Origin: Parapristionchus giblindavisi
Lineage: Eukaryota; Nematoda; Chromadorea; Rhabditida; Diplogasteridae
Assembly: GCA_943737045.1 (NCBI GenBank)
Contig: CALSFV010000326.1
Span: 248,001 to 312,000, forward strand
DNA length: 64,000 bases
Direction of reading: 5' to 3'
Position numbers and translations under genes: made by a program. The notes below the pieces were generated by a model. The model had not been told where the DNA came from. It worked only from the letters and a program-made list of their open reading frames with translations, and searched no databases. Position 1 is the stretch's first letter; each line of letters opens with the position of its first letter. This document shows, one piece after another, positions 32,240-43,431 of the stretch.

Positions 32240-33945
32240 GTAGAAATTTGGAAACTGTAACTTGAAGTCGAAGAAAGTTATATTTTATCCGATAATATAT
32301 TAAATCACATCCCTTGAATAAACATCGTTATGTATTTTTTTTATATAGATAAGACATTGTTATCACAGAATAATCTATCACTTTCTCATTTAACTGTCAT
32401 TGCATTGCAAGAAAACAATTAAAATTAGAAACAATAGGAGATTCTACGCATATGTAGGTCTGCGTGAATTATGCCAATAAGCGTGTCTCAATAATTTGCT
32501 AACATTAATGTGCTTATTCAATTTTTATAGTTCTAAAAGATGTTCTCGGTTTTTTCGATGAAATGAAGTGAAATATATCAAGTTGGTGTGTGCACTGTAT
32601 TCGAGTTGTGCTTTGAACTATCGGTGCATGGTGCAATGGAGCTTTCTTCATACACTTTACCTACTTACCGGACGGACAGTATATTGGTCCTGTATTTCAT
32701 TGATCATCAATTGATTCGTAGTTTATTGAATCGACTTCTATAATAATGAAGAAAGGTCATGACTATTATGTCTGAAGGATAAGAATGTGTATGTGAAGTG
32801 CCTAACCGGTTGTGTTTCTCTTTCTCTGATGGCCGGTTCGTTTATTAGCATCTTCATTTTAATCTCTAATTTTACTGAATAATACTTTTTTAGCATTTGC
32901 TCCACGCATTTTGATTGTGGTCATGCAGTATGTAGGATATATGCACCTATTAAGTATCGTGATCTGATGCATCCTTACTAAGTTTCACTTTATTCTTATC
33001 TTGTTTGTTTTCATACTATTTCATTCACTGCTGAGTGACGAATTTGCTCGAAGAAAACGCGTAGCATTAAGGAAACAGATATGCATCTCAATGATGCACT
33101 CCTGAGTATGCATATGCATGCATAGTTTCTTTTAACCATGTGTAGCCAACGTGTAAAGATGTCTGTAAGGAAATACGATTGATTTATTTTCAGGAATATG
33201 AATTATAGATTCGGAAGTCAGTGTTTCATGAGCATCAGTTGATCTCGAAGATCTTCGCCAAGAATGACAATGAGGTTTCTTTTTTTGTATTTTATTCTCT
33301 ATCGTTTAGCTGTTACACTTGCTTGTAAATATGCCAACGTATACTAAGATTCATCGTTCTTTGTTCACTGGAAATCATAAGAGAGTCGACCAATTTCGTT
33401 TCGTTGATTACGGGAGTATTGATGTAGGAGGAGTGGAATTCGGTATTCATTCTCTTTATTGATTAATTGTGATTGATTGATTACAGAATCTTGCATTATC
33501 ACTCATTAGCTGCCTTGTTCTTTGGTCTTCCATCGATTGTTTTGATGAATGACTATTCGTTAATTCCTGAAAGAAATTAATGATACGTCAAAATAGGTTA
33601 GTATCGATTTACAAGTATACTTACCGTATTCCTCTCATACCGTATATTCTTCTTTGTTGTATGTCAACGATGTCTCCTTCATCAATTACTCTCGACTATC
33701 CTGATACGAAAATTATTTATATTGGCATTCTGCGTTTGTGTAAAGGAACCTAATCATTCAATAATTGTTCACATTGATTATTAAAGGTTGTTGCTGTGTT
33801 TTTGATCGATAAAGTTATTGCTTTCTATGACTGCATTGATTTTTGCCGATACGTTCCACTGTACCGTATATTATACCTTATTGATGGCCTTCGAAGGTCG
33901 GCTGTACATACCTATTTGTATGAATACTGTTTGATGTTTGACAGG
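32240..33945. other. Intergenic; one orphan exon-like frame
   Basis: No gene could be assembled. At 33208-33273 an acceptor-like TTATAG is followed by 22 open codons (IRKSVFHEHQLISKIFAKND) and a GTTTCT donor, with no partner exon found. The rest is AT-rich with GATTGATTG runs and no clear repeat structure. Confidence 0.4.
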
Positions 33946-36048
33946 ATGTCAGTAGATTGGGCGAGGTCCCCACTCGCAACTCTTGTGGATACGGTACAGA
34001 AATAAGAGAGGTGATATTATTATCAATCAATATATATTTAGGATCCTCTGTCAACAAACACTCCTTTTCATAACTACTGTTTAGCTGTCGAAAGCAATGA
34101 ATATGCGCGTCTCCTATTAGTACTCGATAATAACTGGTATACTTCATTATTTTAACGGCAATATTCCAGAAGCCCAGATTTGAGTTGGAGCCTTTGAACA
34201 GATTTAGGTAATCAGAATGCTCGGGTAACTGGGACAACCGAGTTTTGTGGATTCGTAGGGCGAAACTAGTTAAAAAAAACCGAGTGACTGATCTTTGATC
34301 TAGTTCTATCCTAGCTCCGCTCACTTTTGAGGCGATCTGGGCTTCTGGAGTAACATCATTTTAATTATAGCATAACAGATTAGTTAATCGAATTTCACTC
34401 ATCGTTATCTTTAGGGGAAAATATCATTACAATGAATGTATTTTGCATTTCATTAATAAAAATAAATTTCTTTATAGGACCCATCGTCTTCTTGAAAACA
34501 TCACAGATTTATGTGATCTATCTATATTCTTTGATAATCATGAATTGGATATGGAAGAGAAGGAGACATGGGCTATTATTTCTGTGTGTAGAATGCCAGA
34601 GAATGAAGATGAAGAAAAGAAAACAGTACTTGTTGCCAATTATCAAAAGTTGACTAATTTTTTCATGCAGCTGTTATGCCAATCAATTCGATTGGGTAAC
34701 AATAATGAAGAAAGATTGAGATTGGGATCATTCATTAATGTATTTCTGAAGAGTTCTAAATTATCATCGATTGAAAGGATTATTAGTGCGAAGAAAGCAT
34801 TGGAGGATAATCGTGACTATTCATTCATGATTACTGTATCTCTGCAAACCCTACAATGGTATGTAATTCTCTTTACTATTCAATTTTTAATATTGTTTTT
34901 TTAAACAGTGAGCGAATGGAGGTAGATCAGAGCGAAGTACATCCAATTTTGCAAAACTCTAAATTCTTCGGTTCTAAGAAAATATCGATTGATGATGGAA
35001 TATGGTACACCTGTGCTGAGGTGAGATTATCGATTGATTCGATGATTTTAGATAACTACGCTATTGTTCTGCATCATCTATTCGTGTAATAGGTATACCG
35101 TCAAAACGACATTTATAACAAAATTTAACAAAAGTTCACAAGATTTAGAAAATTTTGAATCATGATATCTAAACGCGGTTGCTATTTTTTTAAGCCTAAC
35201 TGACCTATGAATTTTTTTTAAAATCACTGAAAACGCTGTTAAACGCCGTGAACGCTGTTTTGTGACACTGGTATACGGTAGGATTTACTACAGTATACCA
35301 CTTTTACAGCCTTATCCATGCCATGATCCAAACAATGCATATTCGCTATAGCAAGTCAGGTAATGCTAGATATATCCATGATTAGACGGAAAAAAAGCGC
35401 GATGGAAGCAGTTTTACAGTAAGATTCTACAGTATGCTACAGTAGACCAATTCTCCCAATTAATTATTTCACTTTTGTCGTGCATATCTGGATTGGGTAA
35501 ACACATCTACAATGAAAAATCATAGATAATACATCATCAAGATCACGAAAAATGCTAAAAATGGGAATCTTGTGAACTTTTTTTTCAAATTTTGTCACAA
35601 ATGTTTCACTTTTTTTCGTTTTGACCGTAAGTTGCACGTTTGTTTCAGTCCAATCTTGCAGGTTCTGTCTTTATACTCTCGATTCTTTCTCAATCTTTTC
35701 TATGGTGACTTCATCGAAAGAAATCAAGATATTATTAATACTGTTGGAGTGACAAAGAAAGAACTTGATGACCTCATCAATTCTTCCCTTTTTCTACGGT
35801 TCTTCAAATTTGAATGTGTGTGTTCATATGCACTGTTTAGAATAATCAATACTATTTTCCAGCTCTCAGGAGTTGTAGTGCATTCGTTGATCTTGCCGAT
35901 CGTTTCTCATTTTCCATTATTCCGCTTTTCGATCATGTCAAATATTTCTTTGAGACTGCTAAATTCAATCCTGAAGACTTTCGTTATATTCTCCGTTTGA
36001 CTGAGCACTTCAAAACTTACGATGATAAGTTGCTGGTGAGGTTTATTG

Positions 36049-36113
<65 letters not shown>

Positions 36114-37284
36114 TGAAATCATATTATGCTTCTACTGATATGATTATGTACATGATATATTCTAAATATATTTATTAACAGTTCAGGTGAGATTTCTACA
36201 ACGATTTCCTATGGGTAGTTCATTAACTGCTTTATATGAGACGAATGAAGAATACTTTTCTATCTTTACTTCTTCTATTCTAATTAAGGTATTTTATATT
36301 TAAGTGGCTTAGCAAATAAACTTTCTATTATAAATATATTTTAATGTATAAACATAATTGTAGCGTATTGCTGAGTTGTTCTCTGTGGCTAAGAATCGTC
36401 CGAAGGTGAGACGTAGTTTTTTCTTTAAATCTTATATAAGTTTATTTAAAGGAAGTTGGAAGTCTAAAATTACTAATTTTAATATTCTTTGGACATCACT
36501 TTTTTTTAAATTGTTCATATGCAGTCGCGTTTCCATGGAATTCTTTTTGATTTCCATGGAAAACGCGACTGTGCATACAGCCACAGATATTAGCACTTTT
36601 ACACATAGCATTAAATAAAATTTATTTAAATTCATTAATTGTATTAAAAAGTTTCCTTTCAACCGAATTTAATCCTCGAATGTAACGGTTTCATACACTT
36701 ACAATTAAAGGTTATGGTTCCACCGTATTTTGCCAACTTGATTTTCTCTTTCTTACTGTAATGAATATAAGTGATCACAGTAAGCAAAAGAGCGTCTCAT
36801 TAGGTTTATTCTGAAACCCGCTTGCTTTGGGTTACTGACTTCCTTCAACTGCTATATTTATAGTGACGTCTTAGGTACAGTGTGTTTTCATCCGTTTCTT
36901 CAGGTTCGTTTCACATTCATTGGAGGCTCTATTTCTATGGAATTATTCAATGATGTATATCCTCTTCTCGTAAACAACTTAATCAGTGTCCTCAAACAAG
37001 GAAAGACATCGATTACTGATCGTGAATTAATGCGTAATTCTGACGATAATTCGTTTCCTTTCTATCTCGGTGTTGATAGATTTCGTACAATTTGTTCGAA
37101 AGATGATGTACCATTCACTCCTATCATAATTGAACCTCTTATCATGGTCAACTTTACGACTCATGAGGAACTTCATGATATTCAATTCCATTGCAACAAA
37201 GATCTTCCCATGATTGGTGTTGTTACTTCTGATACACATAAAATAGCGACTTTCACTTATTTACTAGACCTTATCGTCTTTTAG
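33946..37284 (+). CDS. MATH-BTB protein with C-terminal cyclophilin-like domain, paralogue 2
   Basis: Exons: 33946-33993, 34042-34136, 34478-34625, 34671-34858, 34909-35020, 35662-35815, 35863-36035, 36187-36288, 36364-36405 and 36904-37284; 480 residues, no break. ATG 33946 lies one base after TTTGACAG, a candidate spliced-leader acceptor. Domains: MATH-like (about 15-160, WAIISVCRM, GSFINVFLKSS), BTB (about 165-265, KISIDDGIWYTCAE, LYSRFFLNLFYGDF, FVDLADRFSFSIIPLF), post-BTB helices (LRLTEHFKTYDDKLL, VRFLQRFPMG, RIAELFSVAKNRPK), then a 126-residue last exon starting VRFTFIGGSISMELFNDVYP and ending in a GVV...LLDLIVF strand pair. It is the compact twin of the 13262 gene and shows the unoccupied sites of several insertions there. 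Intron 5 carries a TA-flanked MITE and intron 7 a TA microsatellite. Confidence 0.85.
34165..34349. mobile_element. 185-bp MITE with TCCAGAAGCCCAGAT ends, intron 2 of paralogue 2
   Basis: The 15-bp ends TCCAGAAGCCCAGAT and ATCTGGGCTTCTGGA are perfect inverted repeats. No clear target duplication could be read. It is absent from the same intron of paralogue 1. Only copy seen in the window. Confidence 0.75.
35098..35627. mobile_element. TA-flanked MITE, CCGTCAAAACG family, copy 2
   Basis: TA at 35096-35097 and 35628-35629, with ends CCGTCAAAACG and CGTTTTGACCG. Inside are GGTATACGGTAGGATT and CTACAGTATACC words shared with 21517-22107. The same intron of paralogue 1 has the empty site (TAGGTATATGTTGCAT near 14459). 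Confidence 0.8.
36046..36111. repeat. (TA)n microsatellite in intron 7 of paralogue 2
   Basis: About 33 uninterrupted TA units, 10 bp after the exon 7 donor. Confidence 0.95.
36519..36585. repeat. Hairpin in intron 9 of paralogue 2
   Basis: GCAGTCGCGTTTCCATGGAA pairs with TTCCATGGAAAACGCGACTG, giving about 20-bp arms and a short loop. Not present in paralogue 1. Confidence 0.85.
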
Positions 37285-37448
37285 CTTTTACATATATCTG
37301 TGACATTCTGGAGTTACTATTATTTTTTCTTGGATTGCATTTTCTTTATTTTATGTTTTCATAATCATGATGATCATTCTTGTGTAAATCAGTATTCTAT
37401 ATATCGATTGACTTTTATTGATTACGGTATATATATACCGTAATCAAC

Positions 37449-39390
37449 CGTACCGTATATACCATATCACGGGTCTCCGGTAAAAGTGTATGAGCGCCTG
37501 CCACTATGAAATTTTTTTCTCTCGGATTTGGATGAAAGTCGATTGGTGGATGTGGTTGGGGGTCATGAGAAGGCTTATCGACTTGATTTGGCCAAAATAG
37601 CAGATTATCGATTTTTTGTGATCTACCACGGAAATCGCCATAACTCGGTTCATTTTCATCGTACAGAGACCGGACAGGAGTCATTCGAATCCTATTAGTA
37701 TGCTCTACAAAAAAGGTTTTCGGCACACATTGGCGGAAAACCCGTCTTCAATGTGTTTCATCCACAAAACTGATTTTTCGATTAGAAAAGTGAGTGTTTC
37801 TCGAAACTTTCTCAGAAAGGCAATGAATTTTATTGCACCAGTGGTATCGCCGCTCCTGATATAGGGTAGGTATGTAGTTCATTTGGCACATCTCTCGCTT
37901 CGGGACATCGAAATATAAAGTACTCCCGGACTTAGAAATTTTTTTCAAAAAATGGTTTTTTGACCATGAATCGCTTCAAATTGGTCGTAGACACTATTTT
38001 AAAAAAGGAAAATGAAGCTCTCAATAAGCACAACAAAATATATTTATATGATTATCACGCTAGAGATCATCATTCCCGAGCTATAACACGATTTCCTCAA
38101 TTTGAAGGAAGTATCCGAATTTCTGTTATCTTTATTTACATTCGAGATTTTATTATTAGTAGCATAATTTTATCAAAAATAACGTGAGTTAGATTACTTT
38201 TACACAACTTAAAAAGCTTACATAGAATAGAAATTGAGAATGGAACGGCGGATTCATTTGCTGATCGAATACAGTCTAACTAGATAGGTCAGGGTCATCA
38301 TCCGTGAACAGATTGTCCTTCTCATTGTGAATTCTATCGTAGATCTCATCAGGGGTGATAATCCAATCATCCTCGTGCACTGCCACTTCATCCTCGATGA
38401 ATGCTCCATCCTCATCTACCTTCTTCTCCCACTCATTTATGAAGTTCTTGATGAGCGCCACATATCTTTTGATTCTGCCCCCCGTTACTGCCTTCTTCTT
38501 TTATTCTCAATTGTTCTTCTATTCTCAATGTATTTTCACTTTATTCTCAAATAATCTCAATTTATTCTCAATTTAATTTATTCTCTATCTGTATTCTCAA
38601 CTTCTATTCTATGTAAGCTTTTTAAGTTGTGTAAAAGTAATCTAACTCATGCCATTTTTGATAAAATGATGCTACTAATAACAAAATCTCGAATGTAAAC
38701 AAAGATAACAGAAATTCGGACACTTCCTTCAAATTGAGGAAATCGTGTTATAGCTCGGGAATGATGATCTCTAGCGTGATAATCATATAAATATATTTTA
38801 TTATGCTTATTGAGAGCTTCATTTTCCTTTTTTAAAATAGTGTCTACGACCAATTTGAAGCGATTTATGGTCAAAAAACCATTTTTTTGAAAAAAATTTC
38901 TAAGTCCGGGAGTACTTTATATTTCGATGTCCCGAAGCGAGAGATGTGCCAAATGAACTACATACCTACCCTATATCAGGAGCGGCGATTCCATTGGTGC
39001 AATAAAATTCATTGCCTTTCTGAGAAATTTTCGAGAAACACTCACTTTTCTAATCGAAAAATCAGTTTTGTGGGTGAAACACATTGAAGACGGGTTTTCC
39101 GCCATTGTGTGCCGAAAACCTTTTTTGTAGAGCATACTACTAGGATTCGAATGACTCCTGTCCGGTCTCTGTACGATGAAAATGAACCGAGTTATGGCAA
39201 TTTCCGTGGTAGATCACAAAAAATCGATAATCTGCGATTTTGGCCAAATCAAGTCGATAGGCCTTCTCATGACCCCCAACCACATCCACCATTCGACTTT
39301 CATCCAAATCCGAGAGAAAAAATTTTCCTAGTGGCAACAGGGGGAGATTTTGATACACTTTTACAGGAGACCCGTGATATATATACAGTG
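37449..39390. mobile_element. Long foldback element with 0.8-kb inverted arms
   Basis: The left arm (about 37449-38242) and right arm (about 38592-39390) are inverted copies differing at a few percent of sites by eye. For example ATCACGGGTCTCCGGTAAAA pairs with the TTTTACAGGAGACCCGTGAT side, and TACATAGAATAGAA pairs with TTCTATTCTATGTA at the inner edge. Open frames in the arms are the same sequence read from both sides (left minus strand 37415-37726 equals right plus strand 39109-39405) and are probably not genes. The 350-bp centre holds one acidic open frame on the minus strand and a run of TTCTATTCTCAAT repeats. It lies between paralogues 2 and 3. Confidence 0.85.
38276..38461 (-). CDS. 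Short acidic open frame in the centre of the foldback
   Basis: 61 codons from ATG to stop: ALIKNFINEWEKKVDEDGA, then AVHEDDWIITPDEIYDRI and a DDDPDLSS end. It is strongly acidic and mostly helical in character. The frame stays open upstream of the ATG (GGRIKRYV precedes it), so it may be the tail of a longer protein whose body is gone, perhaps the element's transposase or a captured host exon. I cannot assign a family. Confidence 0.35.
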   Translation of the reverse strand: MALIKNFINEWEKKVDEDGAFIEDEVAVHEDDWIITPDEIYDRIHNEKDNLFTDDDPDLSS

Positions 39391-39811
39391 GTATCTATTG
39401 TTTGATGAATAATGAGATCTTTAAGCAAATATAATCTGGTCGTTGTTACTTTTTGTTATTTTGTGTCAAAAAATTTCATTTTGTAATTTATGTTAATCAT
39501 TCACGTTTTGTAATAAAATGGTCCACTGATTTCATGAGTTGATGTTTTGTGATGGTTTTAAGGCCACTTTGATATCGTTAGTGTTGTAATTACTTTGGGA
39601 TTTTTGAATTTTGAGGGTTTCGCATTTTTGGGGGAATTGCACAATGGGGAAAGTGTTATGTCCCGTAATTACTTAGATAGTATCTATGAACATATTTAGA
39701 TATACTGATCTTTTCTATCGACTGTTCAATATATTATCGTACTCCTTTATAATTTTGGAATCGTTATGTGAGTATTTCACTTTATAAAGTAAATCTGTTA
39801 TAAATTTTTAG
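39391..39811. other. Promoter-side spacer of paralogue 3
   Basis: No exon could be supported. Most of it (39480-39800) is homologous to 47060-48095 minus the insertion at 47103-47905, so it is the shared 5' flank of paralogues 3 and 4. Confidence 0.55.
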
Positions 39812-40825
39812 GTCTGAAAATTGGGCCAAGTTTCTTCTCGAGCCAATCACTCATAAGGTAGATCTCTTATCATTTCATATTACATTTTAACATTGTGATA
39901 TATACAAATTCTTCATCTATATTAGTGGAATGTGTATATTGTATAATTTACAGATATCATTGGAAGAAACCCAATATCAGTCCTATTTTGTGACTGTTGA
40001 TAGTGGAGAAAGTGTTCTACTTCGTCTATTACTCAAAGATCAATGGTTATTGATTTTTATACTGTATATATATATTGATTGATTGATATTTAGGCGAGCC
40101 GATGAACCTGAAATATCGACTGATCTCTCTGATCTGTCCTTCATCTTTCATTGTTTTGGAAATGACGAAGATACATGGGCGACTATTTCCGTTAATCGAT
40201 CGGTTGGACAAAATAATGAAGAAGAAGAAGTATGTGGATATAGATTGTTTCTTTGACGATTGTAATGTACAGATCGATTTTAGTTATTATGCCAATCACT
40301 TTATTTATCTGAAAATGCAGAAGGAAGATTAAGAATTGGAGCTTATTTGGGTGTATTCCTTAAAAGTGGAAGAGTAACTTCATTCACTAGAATAACAGAA
40401 TTCTGTCCATTCTTCATCTGATTATTCATTGATTGTATACCTTAACGTCCAAATTAATGGCTGGTATTGTGGATGCAAATATTTTATCAATCGATTTTTG
40501 TGGAAACTTGTTTATTTTGCAGTTATTACTCTTCAATGAACGAGGAAACGATGACAATGGGCGATCAACAAATATTGACTGATGATGGAATCATTTCTGT
40601 GCCCAAAGAGGTACGGTATCTTCTCCTCCCTTTTTTAAACTTAGCGACCGAAACATCATGAAGCACTCTACTTACTATATTATTAACATTTCTACATTAT
40701 AATATTAATGTGCATGCATATCCTATAATTGTGCATTCTATTTATTACTACTTAATTTTAACATAAAAACTACTTAAATCAGCATTACTCCTTTTACTTT
40801 TAAACATAACTGGGACTGTAATATA

Positions 40826-41313
40826 CAGCCCCGCAGAATCTCCCTTCGTGCATGTGATCCCGGGGACCCCCGGGATCCCCCCGTGCTCCTCGAATTTTTT
40901 CGCTTTCAATATTGAATATCAGGTGTTACAATTGCTACAACTGTTTTCTTCTTTACTTGAACTATTTTACCAAAGAAAGTTTGGAATTTTTGAAAGCTTG
41001 TCAACTAAATTGTGTTAAGAAATATAAATGCCGAAAAAGTCACTTTGAGATAGATATTGCAGAACGGTGCGCGAGTTCTTCAAGATTATCGCGCGGCATT
41101 CGCCAAAAATTAATATTTTCAATATCTGTTCTCGAGATAGGTAATTGATATAATTCCAAACATTCCTTGCTAAAATAGTTCAAGTAAAGAGGAAAACCGT
41201 TGAAGCAATTGTAACACCTGATATTCAATATTGAAAGCACAAAAATTCGAGGAGCACGGGGGATCCCGGGGATCCCCGGGATCACATACACGAAGGGAGA
41301 TTCTGCGGGGCTG
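40826..41313. mobile_element. TA-flanked element CAGCCCCGCAGAATCTCCC, intron 5 of paralogue 3
   Basis: TA at 40824-40825 and 41314-41315. Ends CAGCCCCGCAGAATCTCCCT and AGGGAGATTCTGCGGGGCTG are perfect inverted repeats. The subterminal GGGGATCCCCGGG palindromes and ATTGAATATCAGGTGTTACA arms link it to 22936-24125. Confidence 0.85.
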
Positions 41314-41315
41314 TA

Positions 41316-41875
41316 CAGTCCCGCCCCATCGCCCTGTTTAAACGCGGCACTCGGCGTGCCGTCTGTGCCGCATCTCGTTTTACGGGCTGAATAATGTTTG
41401 TAAAAATATGAAAAGTGTACTAATCATTGTTATGTTCGATATGATTCATAATGCCACAGAAACGAAAATTTTTGCTTGACTCTAGATAGTGCAACACAAT
41501 TTGGTAATTTCATATTTATACTGTAATGCTACAGTATGCAATATTCAAATTTTGAATTTCCCACAATTTTTATTCAGAAGTGCGCAAGAACGCGAAAACG
41601 GGAATCACTCAATACGACACGATGGTCAAAAATTGTGGGAAATTCAAAATTTGAATATTGCATACGGTAGCATTACATTATACCTACGAAATTGCCAAAG
41701 TGTGTTGTACTATCTAGAGTCAAGCAAAAATTTTCGTTTCTGTGGCATTATGAATCATATCGAACATAACAATGATTAGTACACTTTTCATATTTTTACA
41801 AACATTATTCAGCCCGTAAAACGAGATGCGGCACAGACGGCACGCCGAGTGCCGCATTTAGATCGGGCGGGACTG
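41316..41875. mobile_element. TA-flanked foldback CAGTCCCGCCC, sharing a TA with its neighbour
   Basis: It begins directly after the TA (41314-41315) that ends the previous element and is followed by TA 41876-41877. The arms are about 250 bp and nearly perfect; for example AACGAAAATTTTTGCTTGAC pairs with GTCAAGCAAAAATTTTCGTT. The loop is about 60 bp. Its ends resemble those of the neighbour (CAG-C/T-CCCGC). Confidence 0.9.
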
Positions 41876-42409
41876 TATACATAGTATAGTATATTTATTT
41901 ATTTATCTTGCCACATCTTTGTCGATATATGATAAATAAACATCGTTCAGATTTTATCACTTCATTCACCTTTCTTCTTTTCTCTTTTCTATGGAGATTA
42001 TCAAGAAAGAAATGAATCTGTCATCAGAATAAAAGAAGTATCAGAAGATGGTTTGGAATGTTTAGTTGATTTTTGTCTTTTCGGACTTCATTTTGCATCT
42101 ATATGTATGTTTCTCCTCTTTTTTATCACTAAGGCTAATATCGTTTTAGCACTAGACACAATTGCCGATTTGCTAGATCTCTTGGATCGATATTGCTGCT
42201 TCTCAAAGAAAGTAGTCAATGTAATCAATAGAAAAGTTCTTTACGAAGAAGTTGGCGAATCTGTTTTCGTACACGTTCTTCAGATTGTCAATCATTGTGA
42301 AAAATTTAATGGTCAATTACTTGTAAGTTTTAAAGAATTTACTGAAATTTTCCGAAAAAAATGCACTATTACACTGGTCGAATATCTAAATTATTATTAG
42401 AGATTTGCA

Positions 42410-42525
42410 AAATTTGGTCTTGTTTTCAAAAACAAATTTAAAAATGCGGTCTTCAAAAAATCCCGAATGCGGTTAGCTTTTCAAAAAAAATCCCAGAATA
42501 CGGTCAGGCTTCGTAGTTTGCAACG
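42410..42525. repeat. Degenerate minisatellite in intron 7 of paralogue 3
   Basis: Three or four units of the type TTTTCAAAAAAATCCCAGAA plus TGCGGTC. The same array, longer, is at 50270-50425 in paralogue 4. Confidence 0.7.
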
Positions 42526-43431
42526 TACCTTTCGGTCTATGATTACAGGTGAAATTTCTTGATCGATTTGTTGTTCCCAAGTTATTGATTTCATTCTATG
42601 AGGACAATAAATCGGAATTCACTCCTTTCTCCTCTTCAATTCATATGAATGTAAGTATTTCTTATTTTTTTCTTGATTTAATTATTGATTATTATTTTAT
42701 TATTGAACCATCATTGTTTTTTTTAAATGTTAATATCTCTTTCAGAGTATGGTCTCGTTGTTCTCTATTGCAAGTGCTCGAACTAAGGTATGTCTCTAGT
42801 TAGTGTGCCCCGCGAGATTTGATGACTACCCCGCGGGGCACACCGTCCCTTCCACACCGTGGTGCACCTTGCGGTGTACCCCGCTAGATTTGGCCTCTCA
42901 ACGGTGTGCCCCGCGCGCAAAAATATCGGAGTAATGGAAGAGTTCTCAAAAAAGGAAACCGTAAAGAAAGCGATCATGGATCCCAATCTAATTTCAAGCT
43001 GATTCCAACTTAATTTCGTAGTACTGATTTAAATTTCGTAGTAAATGATTTATTTTAAGGTTGTATTTGAATTCGAAGAAGGAAATATAACAGTTGAATT
43101 GTTGAATGAATTGTATCCGAATACCGTCCGTGACATCATTGAGAGCATATCAGATAATAGATCTTCGTTTCAAAATTTCCTAATTGCAGCAAGATCCATT
43201 GGTCGTCCTTTTTTGATCCCCTTATTCAACAATGTTAGGATTTCAAAGGCGATAGAACCTTTGGCATTCCCACTTTTCCCATATGATCAAGTATTGGTTG
43301 GAGTTTACTATGATGATGGAAAATCATTTTTCCAATTTCATACTTATAATGTTCCCATTGGTTATGTGGTCTCAGGACACGAGAATATCAATTCTCTTAG
43401 AGTACTCCTCGATGTTATAGTACTCAATTAA

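Larger units (their letters stand above)
39812..43431 (+). pseudogene. MATH-BTB/cyclophilin-like paralogue 3, frameshifted in the MATH-like region
   Basis: Exons: 39812-39857, 39954-40045, 40094-40229, 40284-40463, 40523-40610, 41951-42104, 42150-42322, 42549-42650, 42746-42787 and 43060-43431. All match the intact paralogues in length except the fourth, which is 180 instead of 185 bp. ACAGATGCAAATTCTG of paralogue 4 is ACAGAATTCTG here, a 5-bp loss that brings a TGA 11 codons later. No start exon was found upstream. Domain order is otherwise intact: DTWATISVNRS, GAYLGVFLKSGRV, BTB (LHSPFFFSLFYGDYQ, IADLLDLLDRYC), VKFLDRFVVPKLL, ASARTK and a C-terminal domain VVFEFEEGNITVELLNELYP ending PIGYVVSGHE. 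Intron 5 has grown by two adjacent TA elements. A BTB-only product from a downstream start remains possible. Confidence 0.7.

Noticed and set aside
36046..36111. Open frame encoding alternating Ile/Tyr (35907-36122 minus; also 56976-57191 plus)
   Set aside because: Translation of TA microsatellites, not genes.
37415..37726. Minus-strand frame MPKTFFVEHT..., repeated on the plus strand at 39109
   Set aside because: Both are the same sequence in the two inverted arms of the foldback element; there is no domain, splice support or sign of selection.
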